A stretch of DNA of 64,000 nt from Duganella sp. 1411 (GCF_017833525.1 NZ_JAFICD010000004.1:372001-436000), one strand, 5' to 3'. Positions 43,953 through 52,722 are shown, counted from the first letter of the stretch. Notes: generated from the sequence alone by a model not told the origin. Program-made: numbers and translations.

Positions 43953-44930
43953 TTACTTTTCCAGGCCGGCAGGCGGCCAGTTTTCCAGCTTCATGCCCAG
44001 GGTCAGGCCACGGGAAGCCAGCACTTCCTTGATTTCGTTCAGGGACTTGCGGCCCAGGTTCGGCGTCTTGAGCAGTTCGTTTTCCGAACGCTGGATCAGG
44101 TCGCCGATGTAGTAGATGTTTTCCGCTTTCAGGCAGTTGGCCGAACGCACGGTCAGTTCCAGATCGTCCACTGGACGCAGCAGGATCGGATCGACCAGCG
44201 GTGCGCGCGATGGCGCTTCGGCGGCGGCTTCGGTGCCTTCCAGCGCGGCGAACACGTTCAGCTGGTCGACCAGCACGCGTGCCGACTGGCGGATCGCTTC
44301 TTCCGGCGAGATGACGCCGTTGGTTTCGATGTTGATGATCAGCTTGTCCAGGTCGGTACGCTGTTCCACGCGAGCGGACTCGACGAAGTAGGAAACGCGG
44401 CGCACCGGCGAGAACGACGCATCCAGAATGATGCGGCCGATGGTTTTGTTGGTGTCTTCGGACAGGCGACGGACGTTGCCCGGCACATAGCCGCGGCCTT
44501 TTTCAACCTTGATCTGCATGTCCAGTTTGCCGCCGGCGGTCAGGTGGGCGATCACGTGGTCCGGATTGATCAGTTCCACGTCGTGTGGCAGATCGATGTC
44601 CGAGGCCAGGATGGCGCCTTCGCCTTCTTTTTTCAGGGTCAGGGTGACGGAGTCACGGTTGTGGACTTTGAAGACCACGCCCTTGAGGTTCAGCAGCAGG
44701 TCGACGACGTCTTCTTGCACGCCGTCGAGCGACGAGTATTCGTGCACGACGCCGGCGATCGTCACTTCGGTTGGCGCGTAGCCGACCATCGACGACAGCA
44801 GTACGCGACGCAGCGCATTACCCAATGTATGGCCATAGCCGCGTTCGAACGGCTCCATCACTACTTTAGCGTGGCCGGCGCCCAGCGCCTCTACATCGAT
44901 AATACGTGGCTTCAACAGACTGTTTTGCAT
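43953..44930 (-). CDS. rpoA: RNA polymerase alpha subunit
   Basis: 325 residues, full length. N-terminal assembly domain with GYGHTLGNALRRVLLSSM, and C-terminal domain with LRPVDDLELTVRSANCLKAE and the helix containing NLGRKSLNEIKEVL. It assembles the core polymerase and contacts activators and UP elements. Located after rpsD as in the alpha operon. Confidence 0.98.
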   Translation of the reverse strand: MQNSLLKPRIIDVEALGAGHAKVVMEPFERGYGHTLGNALRRVLLSSMVGYAPTEVTIAGVVHEYSSLDGVQEDVVDLLLNLKGVVFKVHNRDSVTLTLKKEGEGAILASDIDLPHDVELINPDHVIAHLTAGGKLDMQIKVEKGRGYVPGNVRRLSEDTNKTIGRIILDASFSPVRRVSYFVESARVEQRTDLDKLIINIETNGVISPEEAIRQSARVLVDQLNVFAALEGTEAAAEAPSRAPLVDPILLRPVDDLELTVRSANCLKAENIYYIGDLIQRSENELLKTPNLGRKSLNEIKEVLASRGLTLGMKLENWPPAGLEK

Positions 44931-44992
44931 GAAATGTCCTTTTCAATACCCTCGGCGCGTTAGGCCGATAAGGCTGATGGCATTAGTGAAAA

Positions 44993-45021
44993 CGCCCGCT
45001 GGTCACAGCGGGCGGGTTTTT
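44993..45021. terminator. Terminator-like hairpin between rpsD and rpoA
   Basis: CGCCCGCTG (44993-45001), loop GTCA, CAGCGGGCG (45006-45014), then GGTTTTTTT on the plus strand; on the minus strand GTTTTCAC follows. In the sense (minus) direction it is a weaker attenuator inside the alpha operon. Confidence 0.65.
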
Positions 45022-45039
45022 TTACGGCTAGACTACAGA

Positions 45040-45663
45040 TTAACGCGAGTACAGTTCGACGATCAGCGATTCGTTGACGTCGTTGGCGATCTCGTTGCGC
45101 TCTGGCAGGGACTTGAAGGTGCCTTCCATTTTCTTGGCATCGACCGACACCCAGCTTGGCATGCCGACTTGTTCAGCCAGCGACAGCGCTTCCACGATAC
45201 GCACTTGCTTCTTCGACTTTTCGCGCACGGCGATGACGTCGCCGATCTTGACCGAGTACGAAGCGATGTTGACCACTTGGCCGTTCACGGTGAACGCCTT
45301 GTGCGATACCAGCTGACGCGCTTCGGCGCGAGTCGAGCCGAAGCCCATGCGGTATGCAACGTTGTCCAGGCGGGTTTCCAGCAGCTTCAGCAGGGTTTCG
45401 CCGGTGTTACCCTTGCGACGGTCCGCTTCGGCGAAGTAGCGACGGAACTGACGTTCCAGCACGCCGTACATACGCTTGACTTTTTGCTTTTCGCGCAGTT
45501 GGTTGCCGTAGTCCGAGGTGCGGGCACCCGACTTGACGCCGTGCTGGCCTGGTTTGACGTCCAGTTTGCACTTGCTGTCGAGCGAGCGGCGTGCGCTCTT
45601 CAGGAACAGGTCAGTACCTTCACGGCGGGAGAGTTTTGCTTTAGGTCCGATATAACGTGCCAC
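45040..45663 (-). CDS. rpsD: Ribosomal protein S4 (uS4)
   Basis: 207 residues. ARYIGPKAKLSRREGTDLFL at the N-terminus without the four-cysteine zinc motif of some species, and the S4 RNA-binding fold (LDNVAYRMGFGSTRAEARQL). Primary 16S-binding assembly protein and translational repressor of the alpha operon in E. coli. It follows rpsK after an unusual 224-base gap with its own promoter-like sequence. Confidence 0.98.
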   Translation of the reverse strand: MARYIGPKAKLSRREGTDLFLKSARRSLDSKCKLDVKPGQHGVKSGARTSDYGNQLREKQKVKRMYGVLERQFRRYFAEADRRKGNTGETLLKLLETRLDNVAYRMGFGSTRAEARQLVSHKAFTVNGQVVNIASYSVKIGDVIAVREKSKKQVRIVEALSLAEQVGMPSWVSVDAKKMEGTFKSLPERNEIANDVNESLIVELYSR

Positions 45664-45804
45664 GATGCTTCCTTTTTATAAATAATAACGCCCCAGCCAC
45701 ATCGAAACATGGTTAGGCGCTAGTCTGATCCTCAGGGTGGGCCAGACGGTGGCTTAAATACGAATAACCCGCCGAAGATGTTCGACAGGCGACAACAGCC
45801 GGGC

Positions 45805-45833
45805 AGTATAACCGTTTCCGGCTTTCTGCTCCA
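45805..45833 (-). promoter_or_regulatory. Candidate promoter for rpsD-rpoA-rplQ
   Basis: Minus strand -10 TATACT (45810-45805) in GGTTATACTG, 17-base spacer, -35-like TGGAGC (45833-45828, weak). It lies in the rpsK-rpsD gap (45664-45887). The same gap has a hairpin GGCGAAG/CTTCGCC (45857-45874) after rpsK. An imperfect stem with a TTCG loop at about 45690-45722 lies just before rpsD. Confidence 0.5.
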
Positions 45834-45887
45834 GCGATTTCTAACAGCGGGAAGGAGGCGAAGCGAACTTCGCCGCCGACCGCGCGA

Positions 45888-46292
45888 TTAGATACGACGA
45901 CGTTTTGGAGGACGGCAGCCGTTGTGTGGCACTGGGGTCACGTCCTGGATCTCGGTGATCTTGATGCCCAGGTTGTTCAGTGCGCGCACCGCGGATTCGC
46001 GACCAGGACCTGGGCCCTTGATACGCACTTCCAGGTTCTTCACGCCGCATTCCACCGCGACTTTACCAGCTGCTTCGGCCGCAACCTGCGCTGCGAACGG
46101 GGTCGATTTACGCGAACCCTTGAAGCCAGCGCCACCGGAGGTCGCCCACGACAGAGCGTTGCCCTGGCGGTCGGTGATGGTGATGATGGTGTTGTTGAAG
46201 GAAGCGTGAACGTGCGCGATACCTTCGGCGACGTTCTTCTTGACCTTCTTGCGGACGCGCGCTGCTGCTGCGCTGCTTTGTTGCTTAGCCAT
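45888..46292 (-). CDS. rpsK: Ribosomal protein S11 (uS11)
   Basis: 134 residues, ending in the typical HNGCRPPKRRRI. GIAHVHASFNNTIITITDRQ is diagnostic. Platform protein of the 30S subunit that lines the mRNA exit path. Fifteen bases separate it from rpsM upstream. Confidence 0.98.
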   Translation of the reverse strand: MAKQQSSAAAARVRKKVKKNVAEGIAHVHASFNNTIITITDRQGNALSWATSGGAGFKGSRKSTPFAAQVAAEAAGKVAVECGVKNLEVRIKGPGPGRESAVRALNNLGIKITEIQDVTPVPHNGCRPPKRRRI

Positions 46293-46306
46293 GTGATTTC
46301 CCTAGA

Positions 46307-46672
46307 TTATTTCTTGAGCGATTGAGCGGCTTTGCGCGGGCCCTTGCGGGTACGTGCATTGGTGCGGGTGCGCTGGCCGCGGACCGGCAGGCCCTTACGG
46401 TGACGCATACCACGGTAGCAACCCAGATCCATCAAACGCTTGATGTTCATGGACAATTCGCGGCGCAGATCGCCCTCGACGATGAATTTTGCTACTTCAT
46501 CGCGCAGCTTTTCCAGTTCGCTGTCGTCCAGATCCTTGACCTTTTTATCGGTCGCAATACCCGTCGCGGCGCAGATGAACTTTGCGCGTGGGCGGCCTAC
46601 ACCGTAGATGGCCGTCAGGCCGATTACGGTGTGCTGATGATTGGGGATATTAACCCCTGCGATACGTGCCAT
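46307..46672 (-). CDS. rpsM: Ribosomal protein S13 (uS13)
   Basis: 121 residues. ARIAGVNIPNHQHTVIGLTA and the basic C-terminal tail RGQRTRTNARTRKGPRKAA identify it. 30S head protein that contacts 50S and the P-site tRNA. Starts 27 bases after rpmJ. Confidence 0.98.
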   Translation of the reverse strand: MARIAGVNIPNHQHTVIGLTAIYGVGRPRAKFICAATGIATDKKVKDLDDSELEKLRDEVAKFIVEGDLRRELSMNIKRLMDLGCYRGMRHRKGLPVRGQRTRTNARTRKGPRKAAQSLKK

Positions 46673-46699
46673 TCGTTATTCCTCGATAAATAACGGTTA

Positions 46700-46813
46700 T
46701 TAACCTTGACGCTGCTTGTGACGCGGTTCGACGCAGATTACGCGAACGACGCCCTTGCGCTTGATGATCTTGCAGTTGCGGCAGATCCGCTTGACTGAGG
46801 CGTTAACTTTCAT
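46700..46813 (-). CDS. rpmJ: Ribosomal protein L36 (bL36)
   Basis: 37 residues beginning MKVNASVKRICRNCKIIKRK. The zinc ligands C11, C14, C27 and H32 are all present, so this is the zinc-binding form. Placed between infA and rpsM, as in other betaproteobacteria. Very short but unambiguous. Confidence 0.97.
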   Translation of the reverse strand: MKVNASVKRICRNCKIIKRKGVVRVICVEPRHKQRQG

Positions 46814-46833
46814 TTTGCTCTCTCTTTGGTTAG

Positions 46834-47052
46834 TTACTTGGTCCGGAACACGATGCGTGCTCGGCTCAGATCGTAAGGTGTCAGTTCGACCGTCACCTTG
46901 TCGCCAGGAAGAATGCGGATATAGTTCATCCGCATTTTACCCGAAATATGCCCGAGCACCACGTGTCCGTTTTCCAGCTTTACTCGAAATGTTGCATTGG
47001 GGAGATTCTCAAGAATCTCGCCCTGCATCTGTATGACGTCGTCTTTTGCCAT
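46834..47052 (-). CDS. infA: Translation initiation factor IF-1
   Basis: 72 residues, one OB-fold: QGEILENLPNATFRVKLENG and LPGDKVTVELTPYDLSRARI are the family motifs. Binds the A site of 30S during initiation. Its place between secY and rpmJ is typical of betaproteobacteria and differs from E. coli, where infA is elsewhere. Confidence 0.98.
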   Translation of the reverse strand: MAKDDVIQMQGEILENLPNATFRVKLENGHVVLGHISGKMRMNYIRILPGDKVTVELTPYDLSRARIVFRTK

Positions 47053-47070
47053 TCGGTATGTTTACCGCGC

Positions 47071-48405
47071 TTATCGCGTCGGAATTCCGCCTTTGAAATT
47101 TGCTTTGCGCAGCAGCGATTCATATTGCTGCGACATCACGTAGTTTTGTACCTGGGCCATGAAATCCATGGTCACAACCACAATAATCAACAGAGAAGTA
47201 CCACCAAAATAAAACGGTACCTTCCACTCGGCTTGCATGAATTCCGGCAACAAACACACCAAAGTGATGTAGATGGCGCCAGCCAGTGTCAAACGTGTCA
47301 GGATCTTGTCGATGTAACGGGCAGTCTGCTCACCGGGACGGATCCCTGGCACAAAGGCCCCGCTCTTCTTCAAGTTATCCGCTGTTTCCTTGCTGTTGAA
47401 GACCAGCGCTGTATAGAAGAAACAGAAAAACACGATCGCAATGGCATACAACAGTGCGTGGATGGGCTCGCCTGGCCCCATCGATGCTGCCAAATCTTTC
47501 AGGAACCGGACGACAGGGTTGGCCGTGTCGGCGCCCTGCGTGAACCAGCCCACGATCGTTGCCGGGAACAAGATAATCGACGAAGCGAAAATCGGTGGGA
47601 TCACGCCGGCCATGTTCAACTTCAATGGCAGGTGCGACGTTTGTCCACCGTAGATCTTGTTACCCACTTGGCGTTTCGCGTAGTTCACCAGAATCTTGCG
47701 TTGGCCACGTTCGACAAACACCACGAAGAACGTCACCGCCACCACCAGGATCATGATGATGATCGCCGAGAACGCGCCGATCGATCCGTTGCTCACCGAG
47801 GCGCCGAGGCCACCCAGTGCGTTCGGCAGACCGGCCGCGATGCCCGCGAAGATGATGATCGAGATGCCGTTACCGAGACCGCGCTCGGTAATCTGCTCGC
47901 CCAACCACATCACGAACATGGTTCCGGTCAACAGCGTAACGACCGTCACGAAACGGAATGCATAGCCCGGATCCAGCACCAGACCTGCCTGCGACTCCAG
48001 CGCGACTGCGATGGACAACGCCTGGAACAGCGCCAGCAACACCGTGAAATAGCGGGTGTACTGGGTGATCTTGCGACGGCCGGACTCGCCTTCTTTCTTG
48101 AGCGCTTCCATCTGCGGCGAGACGATCGACACCAGCTGCATGATGATCGAGGCCGAGATGTAAGGCGTGATACCCAGCGCAAAGACTGTGAAGCGCGCGA
48201 GCGCGCCACCGCTGAACATGTTCAACATGCCCAGGATGCCGCCCTCTTGCGACTTGAACAGCGCGGCCAATTGTACCGGATCGATCCCGGGAACCGGGAT
48301 GTGAGCGCCGATACGATAAACCACCAATGCACCAAGCAAGAACCAGAGCCGGTTCCAAGGGAACCCGGCTGCCGCACTTTTAGCCAATTGTGGATTAGTC
48401 GCCAA
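47071..48405 (-). CDS. secY: Protein translocase channel subunit SecY
   Basis: 444 residues, ten membrane segments. WFLLGALVVYRIGAHIPVPG at the start and FVPGIRPGEQTARYIDKILTR near the end are typical. Forms the SecYEG channel for export and membrane insertion. It is the penultimate part of the spc operon, between rplO and infA. Confidence 0.98.
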   Translation of the reverse strand: MATNPQLAKSAAAGFPWNRLWFLLGALVVYRIGAHIPVPGIDPVQLAALFKSQEGGILGMLNMFSGGALARFTVFALGITPYISASIIMQLVSIVSPQMEALKKEGESGRRKITQYTRYFTVLLALFQALSIAVALESQAGLVLDPGYAFRFVTVVTLLTGTMFVMWLGEQITERGLGNGISIIIFAGIAAGLPNALGGLGASVSNGSIGAFSAIIIMILVVAVTFFVVFVERGQRKILVNYAKRQVGNKIYGGQTSHLPLKLNMAGVIPPIFASSIILFPATIVGWFTQGADTANPVVRFLKDLAASMGPGEPIHALLYAIAIVFFCFFYTALVFNSKETADNLKKSGAFVPGIRPGEQTARYIDKILTRLTLAGAIYITLVCLLPEFMQAEWKVPFYFGGTSLLIIVVVTMDFMAQVQNYVMSQQYESLLRKANFKGGIPTR

Positions 48406-48437
48406 TTTTCGCTCCGATCAAGCTGTTAGCGGTCAAC

Positions 48438-48869
48438 TCAGGCTACCGAGCCGCCGGCTGCTTCGATGGCCGCTTTCGCGCCAGCGGTCACTTTCAGGCC
48501 TTTGAGGTTCACCGCCTTGGTGATCTCGCCGGACAGAATGACGCGCACGTCGCGGGCCAGCACGGCCAGCACGCCGGCTTGCTTGAGCACCAGGATGTCG
48601 ACGTCGCCGACCGGCAGGTTGTTCAGGTCGGACAGGCGCACTTCAGCTTTGAAGGTGGCGTTGAGCGACTTGAAACCGCGCTTAGGCAGACGGCGTTGCA
48701 GAGGCATCTGACCGCCTTCGAAACCGACTTTGTGGAAGCCGCCCGAACGCGATTTTTGACCCTTGTGACCACGGCCCGAGGTTTTACCCAGACCGGAGCC
48801 GATACCGCGGCCGACGCGACGCTTGTAGTGCTTGGCGCCATCGGCTGGTTGAATGGTATTCAGTTCCAT
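48438..48869 (-). CDS. rplO: Ribosomal protein L15 (uL15)
   Basis: 143 residues. The N-terminus MELNTIQPADGAKHYKRRVG is followed by a Gly-rich segment GRGIGSGLGKTSGRGHKGQK that threads into 23S rRNA. 50S late-assembly protein. Lies between rpmD and secY. Confidence 0.98.
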   Translation of the reverse strand: MELNTIQPADGAKHYKRRVGRGIGSGLGKTSGRGHKGQKSRSGGFHKVGFEGGQMPLQRRLPKRGFKSLNATFKAEVRLSDLNNLPVGDVDILVLKQAGVLAVLARDVRVILSGEITKAVNLKGLKVTAGAKAAIEAAGGSVA

Positions 48870-48896
48870 GATTTCTCCGTGTGTAAGCCCGGGGGC

Positions 48897-49079
48897 TTAC
48901 GCAACTACTTTAACGAGGTACGATACTTTGTTGATCATGCCGCGCACGGATGGGGTGTCTTGCAGCTCGGAGACCGAGTTGACACGACGCAGGCCCAGAC
49001 CGCGGACGGTGGCACGGTGGTCTTCACGCGTGCCGATCAAGCCCTTGACCAATTGTACTTTGACGGTTTTGGTTGTCAT
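48897..49079 (-). CDS. rpmD: Ribosomal protein L30 (uL30)
   Basis: 60 residues from the ATG at 49079, chosen because AAGGTGA lies six bases upstream; an earlier ATG at 49088 would give three extra residues. KTVKVQLVKGLIGTREDHRA is characteristic. 50S protein, between rpsE and rplO. Confidence 0.97.
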   Translation of the reverse strand: MTTKTVKVQLVKGLIGTREDHRATVRGLGLRRVNSVSELQDTPSVRGMINKVSYLVKVVA

Positions 49080-49089
49080 AACGTTCACC

Positions 49090-49608
49090 TTAGCCCAGGA
49101 TTTCTTCTACCGACTTGCCGCGTTTCGCAGCAATTTCAGCAGGAGTACTCATTTTTGCCAGACCATCCAGCGTGGCGCGGACCAGGTTGTAAGGGTTGCT
49201 CGAGCCGGTGGATTTCGCCACCACGTCGGTCACGCCCATTACTTCGAAGATCGCGCGCATTGCGCCGCCAGCGATAACGCCGGTACCTGGTTTCGCAGGC
49301 GACATCATCACTTTCGATGCGCCGTGACGGCCGGTAACGGTGTGCTGCAGGGTGCCGTTTTTCAGGTTGACCTTGATCAGGTTGCGACGGGCTTCTTCCA
49401 TTGCCTTCTGCACACCGACCGGTACCTCTTTCGACTTGCCCTTGCCCATGCCGATGCGGCCATCGCCGTCACCAACCACGGTCAGCGCGGCGAAACCCAT
49501 GATACGACCACCCTTGACCACTTTAGTCACGCGGTTGATCGCGATCATTTTTTCGCGCATGCCGTCATCCGGCTTGTCGCTTGCCATTTTTGCTTGCATT
49601 TTTGCCAT
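49090..49608 (-). CDS. rpsE: Ribosomal protein S5 (uS5)
   Basis: 172 residues. KMIAINRVTKVVKGGRIMGF and GRIGMGKGKSKEVPVGVQKA are diagnostic. 30S protein involved in mRNA unwinding and decoding accuracy. Ten bases from rpmD and nine from rplR. Confidence 0.98.
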   Translation of the reverse strand: MAKMQAKMASDKPDDGMREKMIAINRVTKVVKGGRIMGFAALTVVGDGDGRIGMGKGKSKEVPVGVQKAMEEARRNLIKVNLKNGTLQHTVTGRHGASKVMMSPAKPGTGVIAGGAMRAIFEVMGVTDVVAKSTGSSNPYNLVRATLDGLAKMSTPAEIAAKRGKSVEEILG

Positions 49609-49617
49609 GATCGTTCC

Positions 49618-49980
49618 TTAGAACTTCAGACCGGCTTCGCGCGCGGCTTCTGCCAGCGCCTTCACACGGCCGTGGTAACGGAAACCGGAGCGGTCGAACG
49701 CGACTTCGGTAATCCCTGCTTTCAGTGCTTTCTCTGCGACGCGCTTGCCGACGATCGCGGCAGCGGCAGCGTTGCCGCCCTTGCCCGATTTGCCAGCCAG
49801 TTCGTTGCGCACTTCGACTTCTGCCGTGGAGGCCGATACCAGTACTTTGGCATCCGGCGAGATCAGGTTCGCGTAGATATGCAGGTTAGTGCGGTGTACC
49901 GACAGGCGGTTCACTTTCTGTTGCGCGATCTTGATCCGGGTTTGGCGTCCGCGGCGCAGACGTGATTCTTTCTTGTCCAT
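49618..49980 (-). CDS. rplR: Ribosomal protein L18 (uL18)
   Basis: 120 residues. SRLRRGRQTRIKIAQQKVNR, RLSVHRTNLHIYANLISPD and the C-terminus FDRSGFRYHGRVKALAEAAR identify it. Binds 5S rRNA with L5. Lies between rplF and rpsE. Confidence 0.98.
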   Translation of the reverse strand: MDKKESRLRRGRQTRIKIAQQKVNRLSVHRTNLHIYANLISPDAKVLVSASTAEVEVRNELAGKSGKGGNAAAAAIVGKRVAEKALKAGITEVAFDRSGFRYHGRVKALAEAAREAGLKF

Positions 49981-49993
49981 CGTCAGCCCCTAG

Positions 49994-50527
49994 TTACTTC
50001 TTCTTGGTTTCTTTGATCTTAACCACTTCGTCCGCATAGCGAACGCCCTTGCCCTTGTAAGGCTCTGGGGAGCGGTAAGCGCGAACTTCAGCAGCCACTT
50101 GGCCCACTTGCTGACGGTCGATCCCTTTGATGATGATCTCCGTCGGCGTTGCGGTAGCGCAGGTGACGCCGGCTGGCATCGAGTGCACGACAGGGTGCGA
50201 GAAGCCCAGCGACAGATTCAGCTTGTCGCCCTGCGCCTGCGCCTTGTAACCCACACCGACCAGGTTCAGCTTTTTCTCGAAACCCTTGGTGACGCCGGTG
50301 ACCATGTTGTTGACCAGGGCGCGCAGCGTGCCGGACATGGCATTGGCTTCGCGGCTGTCGTCGGCCGGCACGAAATTGAGGGTTCCCTCTTTGTTTTCCA
50401 CTTTGACCTGGCCGTTGAGGACCTGGGTCAAGACGCCCAGCGGGCCCTTGACAGTGATCGCTTGCGCGGAGATGGCGACATCAGCGCCAGCTGGCACAGC
50501 GATTGGCATTTTAGCTACACGAGACAT
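49994..50527 (-). CDS. rplF: Ribosomal protein L6 (uL6)
   Basis: 177 residues from the ATG at 50527 (MSRVAKMPIAVPAG). The frame continues open upstream to 50572, overlapping rpsH, but without a likely start. The C-terminal YRSPEPYKGKGVRYADEVV is diagnostic. 50S protein near the factor-binding site. Confidence 0.98.
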   Translation of the reverse strand: MSRVAKMPIAVPAGADVAISAQAITVKGPLGVLTQVLNGQVKVENKEGTLNFVPADDSREANAMSGTLRALVNNMVTGVTKGFEKKLNLVGVGYKAQAQGDKLNLSLGFSHPVVHSMPAGVTCATATPTEIIIKGIDRQQVGQVAAEVRAYRSPEPYKGKGVRYADEVVKIKETKKK

Positions 50528-50537
50528 GTCTAACTCC

Positions 50538-50933
50538 TTATGCGACGTAGCAAATAACTTCGCCGCCGACACCGGTAGCGCGTGCTTTGCGGTCCGTCAT
50601 GACGCCTTGCGGAGTCGACACGATCGCCACACCCAAGCCATTCATCACAGTAGGGATCTCGTCCTTGCCCTTGTAGACGCGCAGGCCCGGACGGGACACG
50701 CGCTCAAGGCGCTCGATGACGGGACGGCCAACATAATACTTCAAACCGATTTTCAGTTCCGCCTTGCCACCAGCTTCGGCCACGGCGAAATCTTCAATGT
50801 AACCCTCGTCCTTGAGGACGTTGGCAATCGCAATTTTGACTTTCGACGATGGCATGGCCACGGTCGTTTTTTGCACGCCCTGGGCGTTACGAATGCGGGT
50901 CAGCATATCGGCGATAGGATCGCTCATACTCAT
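50538..50933 (-). CDS. rpsH: Ribosomal protein S8 (uS8)
   Basis: 131 residues. SDPIADMLTRIRNAQGVQKT and the C-terminal GVMTDRKARATGVGGEVICY are typical. Central-domain 16S binder; in E. coli also the translational repressor of the spc operon. Follows rpsN by 14 bases. Confidence 0.98.
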   Translation of the reverse strand: MSMSDPIADMLTRIRNAQGVQKTTVAMPSSKVKIAIANVLKDEGYIEDFAVAEAGGKAELKIGLKYYVGRPVIERLERVSRPGLRVYKGKDEIPTVMNGLGVAIVSTPQGVMTDRKARATGVGGEVICYVA

Positions 50934-50947
50934 TGCATATTCTCCTA

Positions 50948-51253
50948 TTACCAGCTTGCTTTAGTCATACCCGGAATCTCACCACGCATGGCGAATTCAC
51001 GGAGCTTGATACGGCCCAGACCGAATTTACGGAAAGTGCCGCGAGGACGACCGGTGACGGCGCAGCGGTTACGCTGGCGGGTCGGAGCCGAGTTACGTGG
51101 CAGCGCTTGCAGCTTCAGGCGCGCTTCGTAACGTTCTTCTTCCGACTTCGACTGGTCATCAATGATGGCCTTCAGCGAAGCGCGCTTGGCGGCGAATTTG
51201 TTCGCCAGGTCCACACGCTTTTGCTCACGGTTAATCAGTGCGAGTTTTGCCAT
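50948..51253 (-). CDS. rpsN: Ribosomal protein S14 (uS14), long zinc-free form
   Basis: 101 residues without CXXC pairs, so it is the non-zinc form. RQRNRCAVTGRPRGTFRKFG and REFAMRGEIPGMTKASW identify it. 30S head assembly. Starts seven bases after the rplE stop. Confidence 0.98.
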   Translation of the reverse strand: MAKLALINREQKRVDLANKFAAKRASLKAIIDDQSKSEEERYEARLKLQALPRNSAPTRQRNRCAVTGRPRGTFRKFGLGRIKLREFAMRGEIPGMTKASW

Positions 51254-51260
51254 GATCTTC

Positions 51261-51800
51261 TTAGTTCCTGAACGGGAATTTAAAGGCGGCGAGCAAAGCT
51301 TTGGCTTCGTCGTCGGTCTTGGCGGTGGTGGTGATCGAAATGTTCATACCACGCAGCGCATCGATCTTGTCGTACTCGATCTCAGGGAAGATGATCTGCT
51401 CTTTAACGCCGATGTTATAGTTGCCGCGGCCGTCGAACGAACGACCATTGACACCACGGAAATCGCGCACGCGCGGCAGGGCCACGGTGATGAAGCGATC
51501 GAGGAACTCGTACATGCGAGCGCCACGCAGGGTGACCATGGTACCGATCGGGTAGCCTTCACGGATCTTGAAACCCGCGATAGCTTTGCGCGACTTGGTC
51601 GTCACTGGCTTTTGGCCAGCGATCTTGGTCAGGTCGCCGACGGCGTGTTCGAGGACTTTCTTGTCCGCGATGGCCTCACCGACACCCATGTTCAGGGTGA
51701 TCTTGGTCAGGCGTGGAACTTCCATCACCGACTTGTAACCGAATTTCGCGGTCAGGTCGGCGACGACTTTTTCTTTATAGAATTCTTGGAGACGTGCCAT
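51261..51800 (-). CDS. rplE: Ribosomal protein L5 (uL5)
   Basis: 179 residues. VPRLTKITLNMGVGEAIADK and FIEPEIEYD-like IIFPEIEYDKIDALRGMNIS are typical. Binds 5S rRNA and contacts S13 across the subunit interface. Lies six bases after rplX. Confidence 0.98.
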   Translation of the reverse strand: MARLQEFYKEKVVADLTAKFGYKSVMEVPRLTKITLNMGVGEAIADKKVLEHAVGDLTKIAGQKPVTTKSRKAIAGFKIREGYPIGTMVTLRGARMYEFLDRFITVALPRVRDFRGVNGRSFDGRGNYNIGVKEQIIFPEIEYDKIDALRGMNISITTTAKTDDEAKALLAAFKFPFRN

Positions 51801-51806
51801 GATTTC

Positions 51807-52121
51807 TTAAGCCTTCACTACTTCGCCGGACGATTTGAAGACGCGGACTTTTTTGCCATCCACTTCCTTGAAACCGACACGGTCTGCCTTGCCACTAGCC
51901 GCGTTGAACAACGCGACGTTGGACACGTGAATCGGCATAGTCTTGTCGACGATACCACCTTGTACGCCAGTCATTGGGTTAGGCTTGGTCGCTTTTTTCG
52001 CGACGTTGACGCCTTCAACCACGACATGCTCCGCATCTACACGACGCGAAACGACGCCACGTTTGCCCTTGTCTTTCCCGGTCAGAACGATGACTTCGTC
52101 GTTTTTACGAATCTTATCCAT
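51807..52121 (-). CDS. rplX: Ribosomal protein L24 (uL24)
   Basis: 104 residues. KIRKNDEVIVLTGKDKGKRG is the KOW motif. Assembly initiator of the 50S subunit. Nine bases downstream of rplN. Confidence 0.98.
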   Translation of the reverse strand: MDKIRKNDEVIVLTGKDKGKRGVVSRRVDAEHVVVEGVNVAKKATKPNPMTGVQGGIVDKTMPIHVSNVALFNAASGKADRVGFKEVDGKKVRVFKSSGEVVKA

Positions 52122-52130
52122 TACGACTCC

Positions 52131-52499
52131 TTACAGGACTTCCGGTGCCAGGGACACGATCTTCATGAACTTTTCAGTGCGCAGTTCGCGCGTCACTGGT
52201 CCAAAAATACGGGTACCGATCGGTTCCAGCTTGGCGTTCAACAGAACGGCGGCGTTGCCGTCGAACTTCACCAGGGAACCGTCTTGGCGGCGAACACCTT
52301 TAGCGGTGCGCACAACCACGGCGTTATAAATTTCACCTTTTTTGACACGGCCACGTGGCGCGGCGACTTTGACAGTCACTTTGATCACATCGCCAATGCC
52401 AGCATAACGGCGCTTGGAACCGCCCAATACCTTGATGCACATAACTTCTTTGGCACCGGTATTGTCGGCCACTTCGAGCCGGCTTTCAGTTTGAATCAT
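52131..52499 (-). CDS. rplN: Ribosomal protein L14 (uL14)
   Basis: 122 residues. MIQTESRLEVADNTGAKEVM is diagnostic. 50S protein that forms an intersubunit bridge. It is the first gene of the spc part of the cluster, preceded by a 266-base gap with a terminator-like hairpin and a promoter-like sequence. Confidence 0.98.
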   Translation of the reverse strand: MIQTESRLEVADNTGAKEVMCIKVLGGSKRRYAGIGDVIKVTVKVAAPRGRVKKGEIYNAVVVRTAKGVRRQDGSLVKFDGNAAVLLNAKLEPIGTRIFGPVTRELRTEKFMKIVSLAPEVL

Positions 52500-52683
52500 A
52501 GTATTCTCTTTCCCAACTTAAGCCGAAGAATCCACACAATGCGGACCTGCGGTCAGTCTTGGTCCCGCCAGCGCGCCCATGCAGGGCCCGATGTTTGGGT
52601 GCTTGACCTTCGTACTGCGACCGACCGCACGGTTCTGCGTCTGTGGCCAGACACTTTGCGGCGTTACATGAACGAAGCCCGCA

Positions 52684-52712
52684 AGTATGTCATACAACTC
52701 GCGGGCTTGCAA
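52684..52712 (-). promoter_or_regulatory. Candidate spc operon promoter
   Basis: Minus strand TTGCAA (52712-52707), 17-base spacer, CATACT (52689-52684), each 4 of 6 matches to consensus. It overlaps a hairpin with arms AAGCCCGC (52675-52682) and GCGGGCTT (52701-52708). No gene is visible in the 266 bases between rpsQ and rplN. Confidence 0.45.
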
Positions 52713-52722
52713 GAACTAATTG

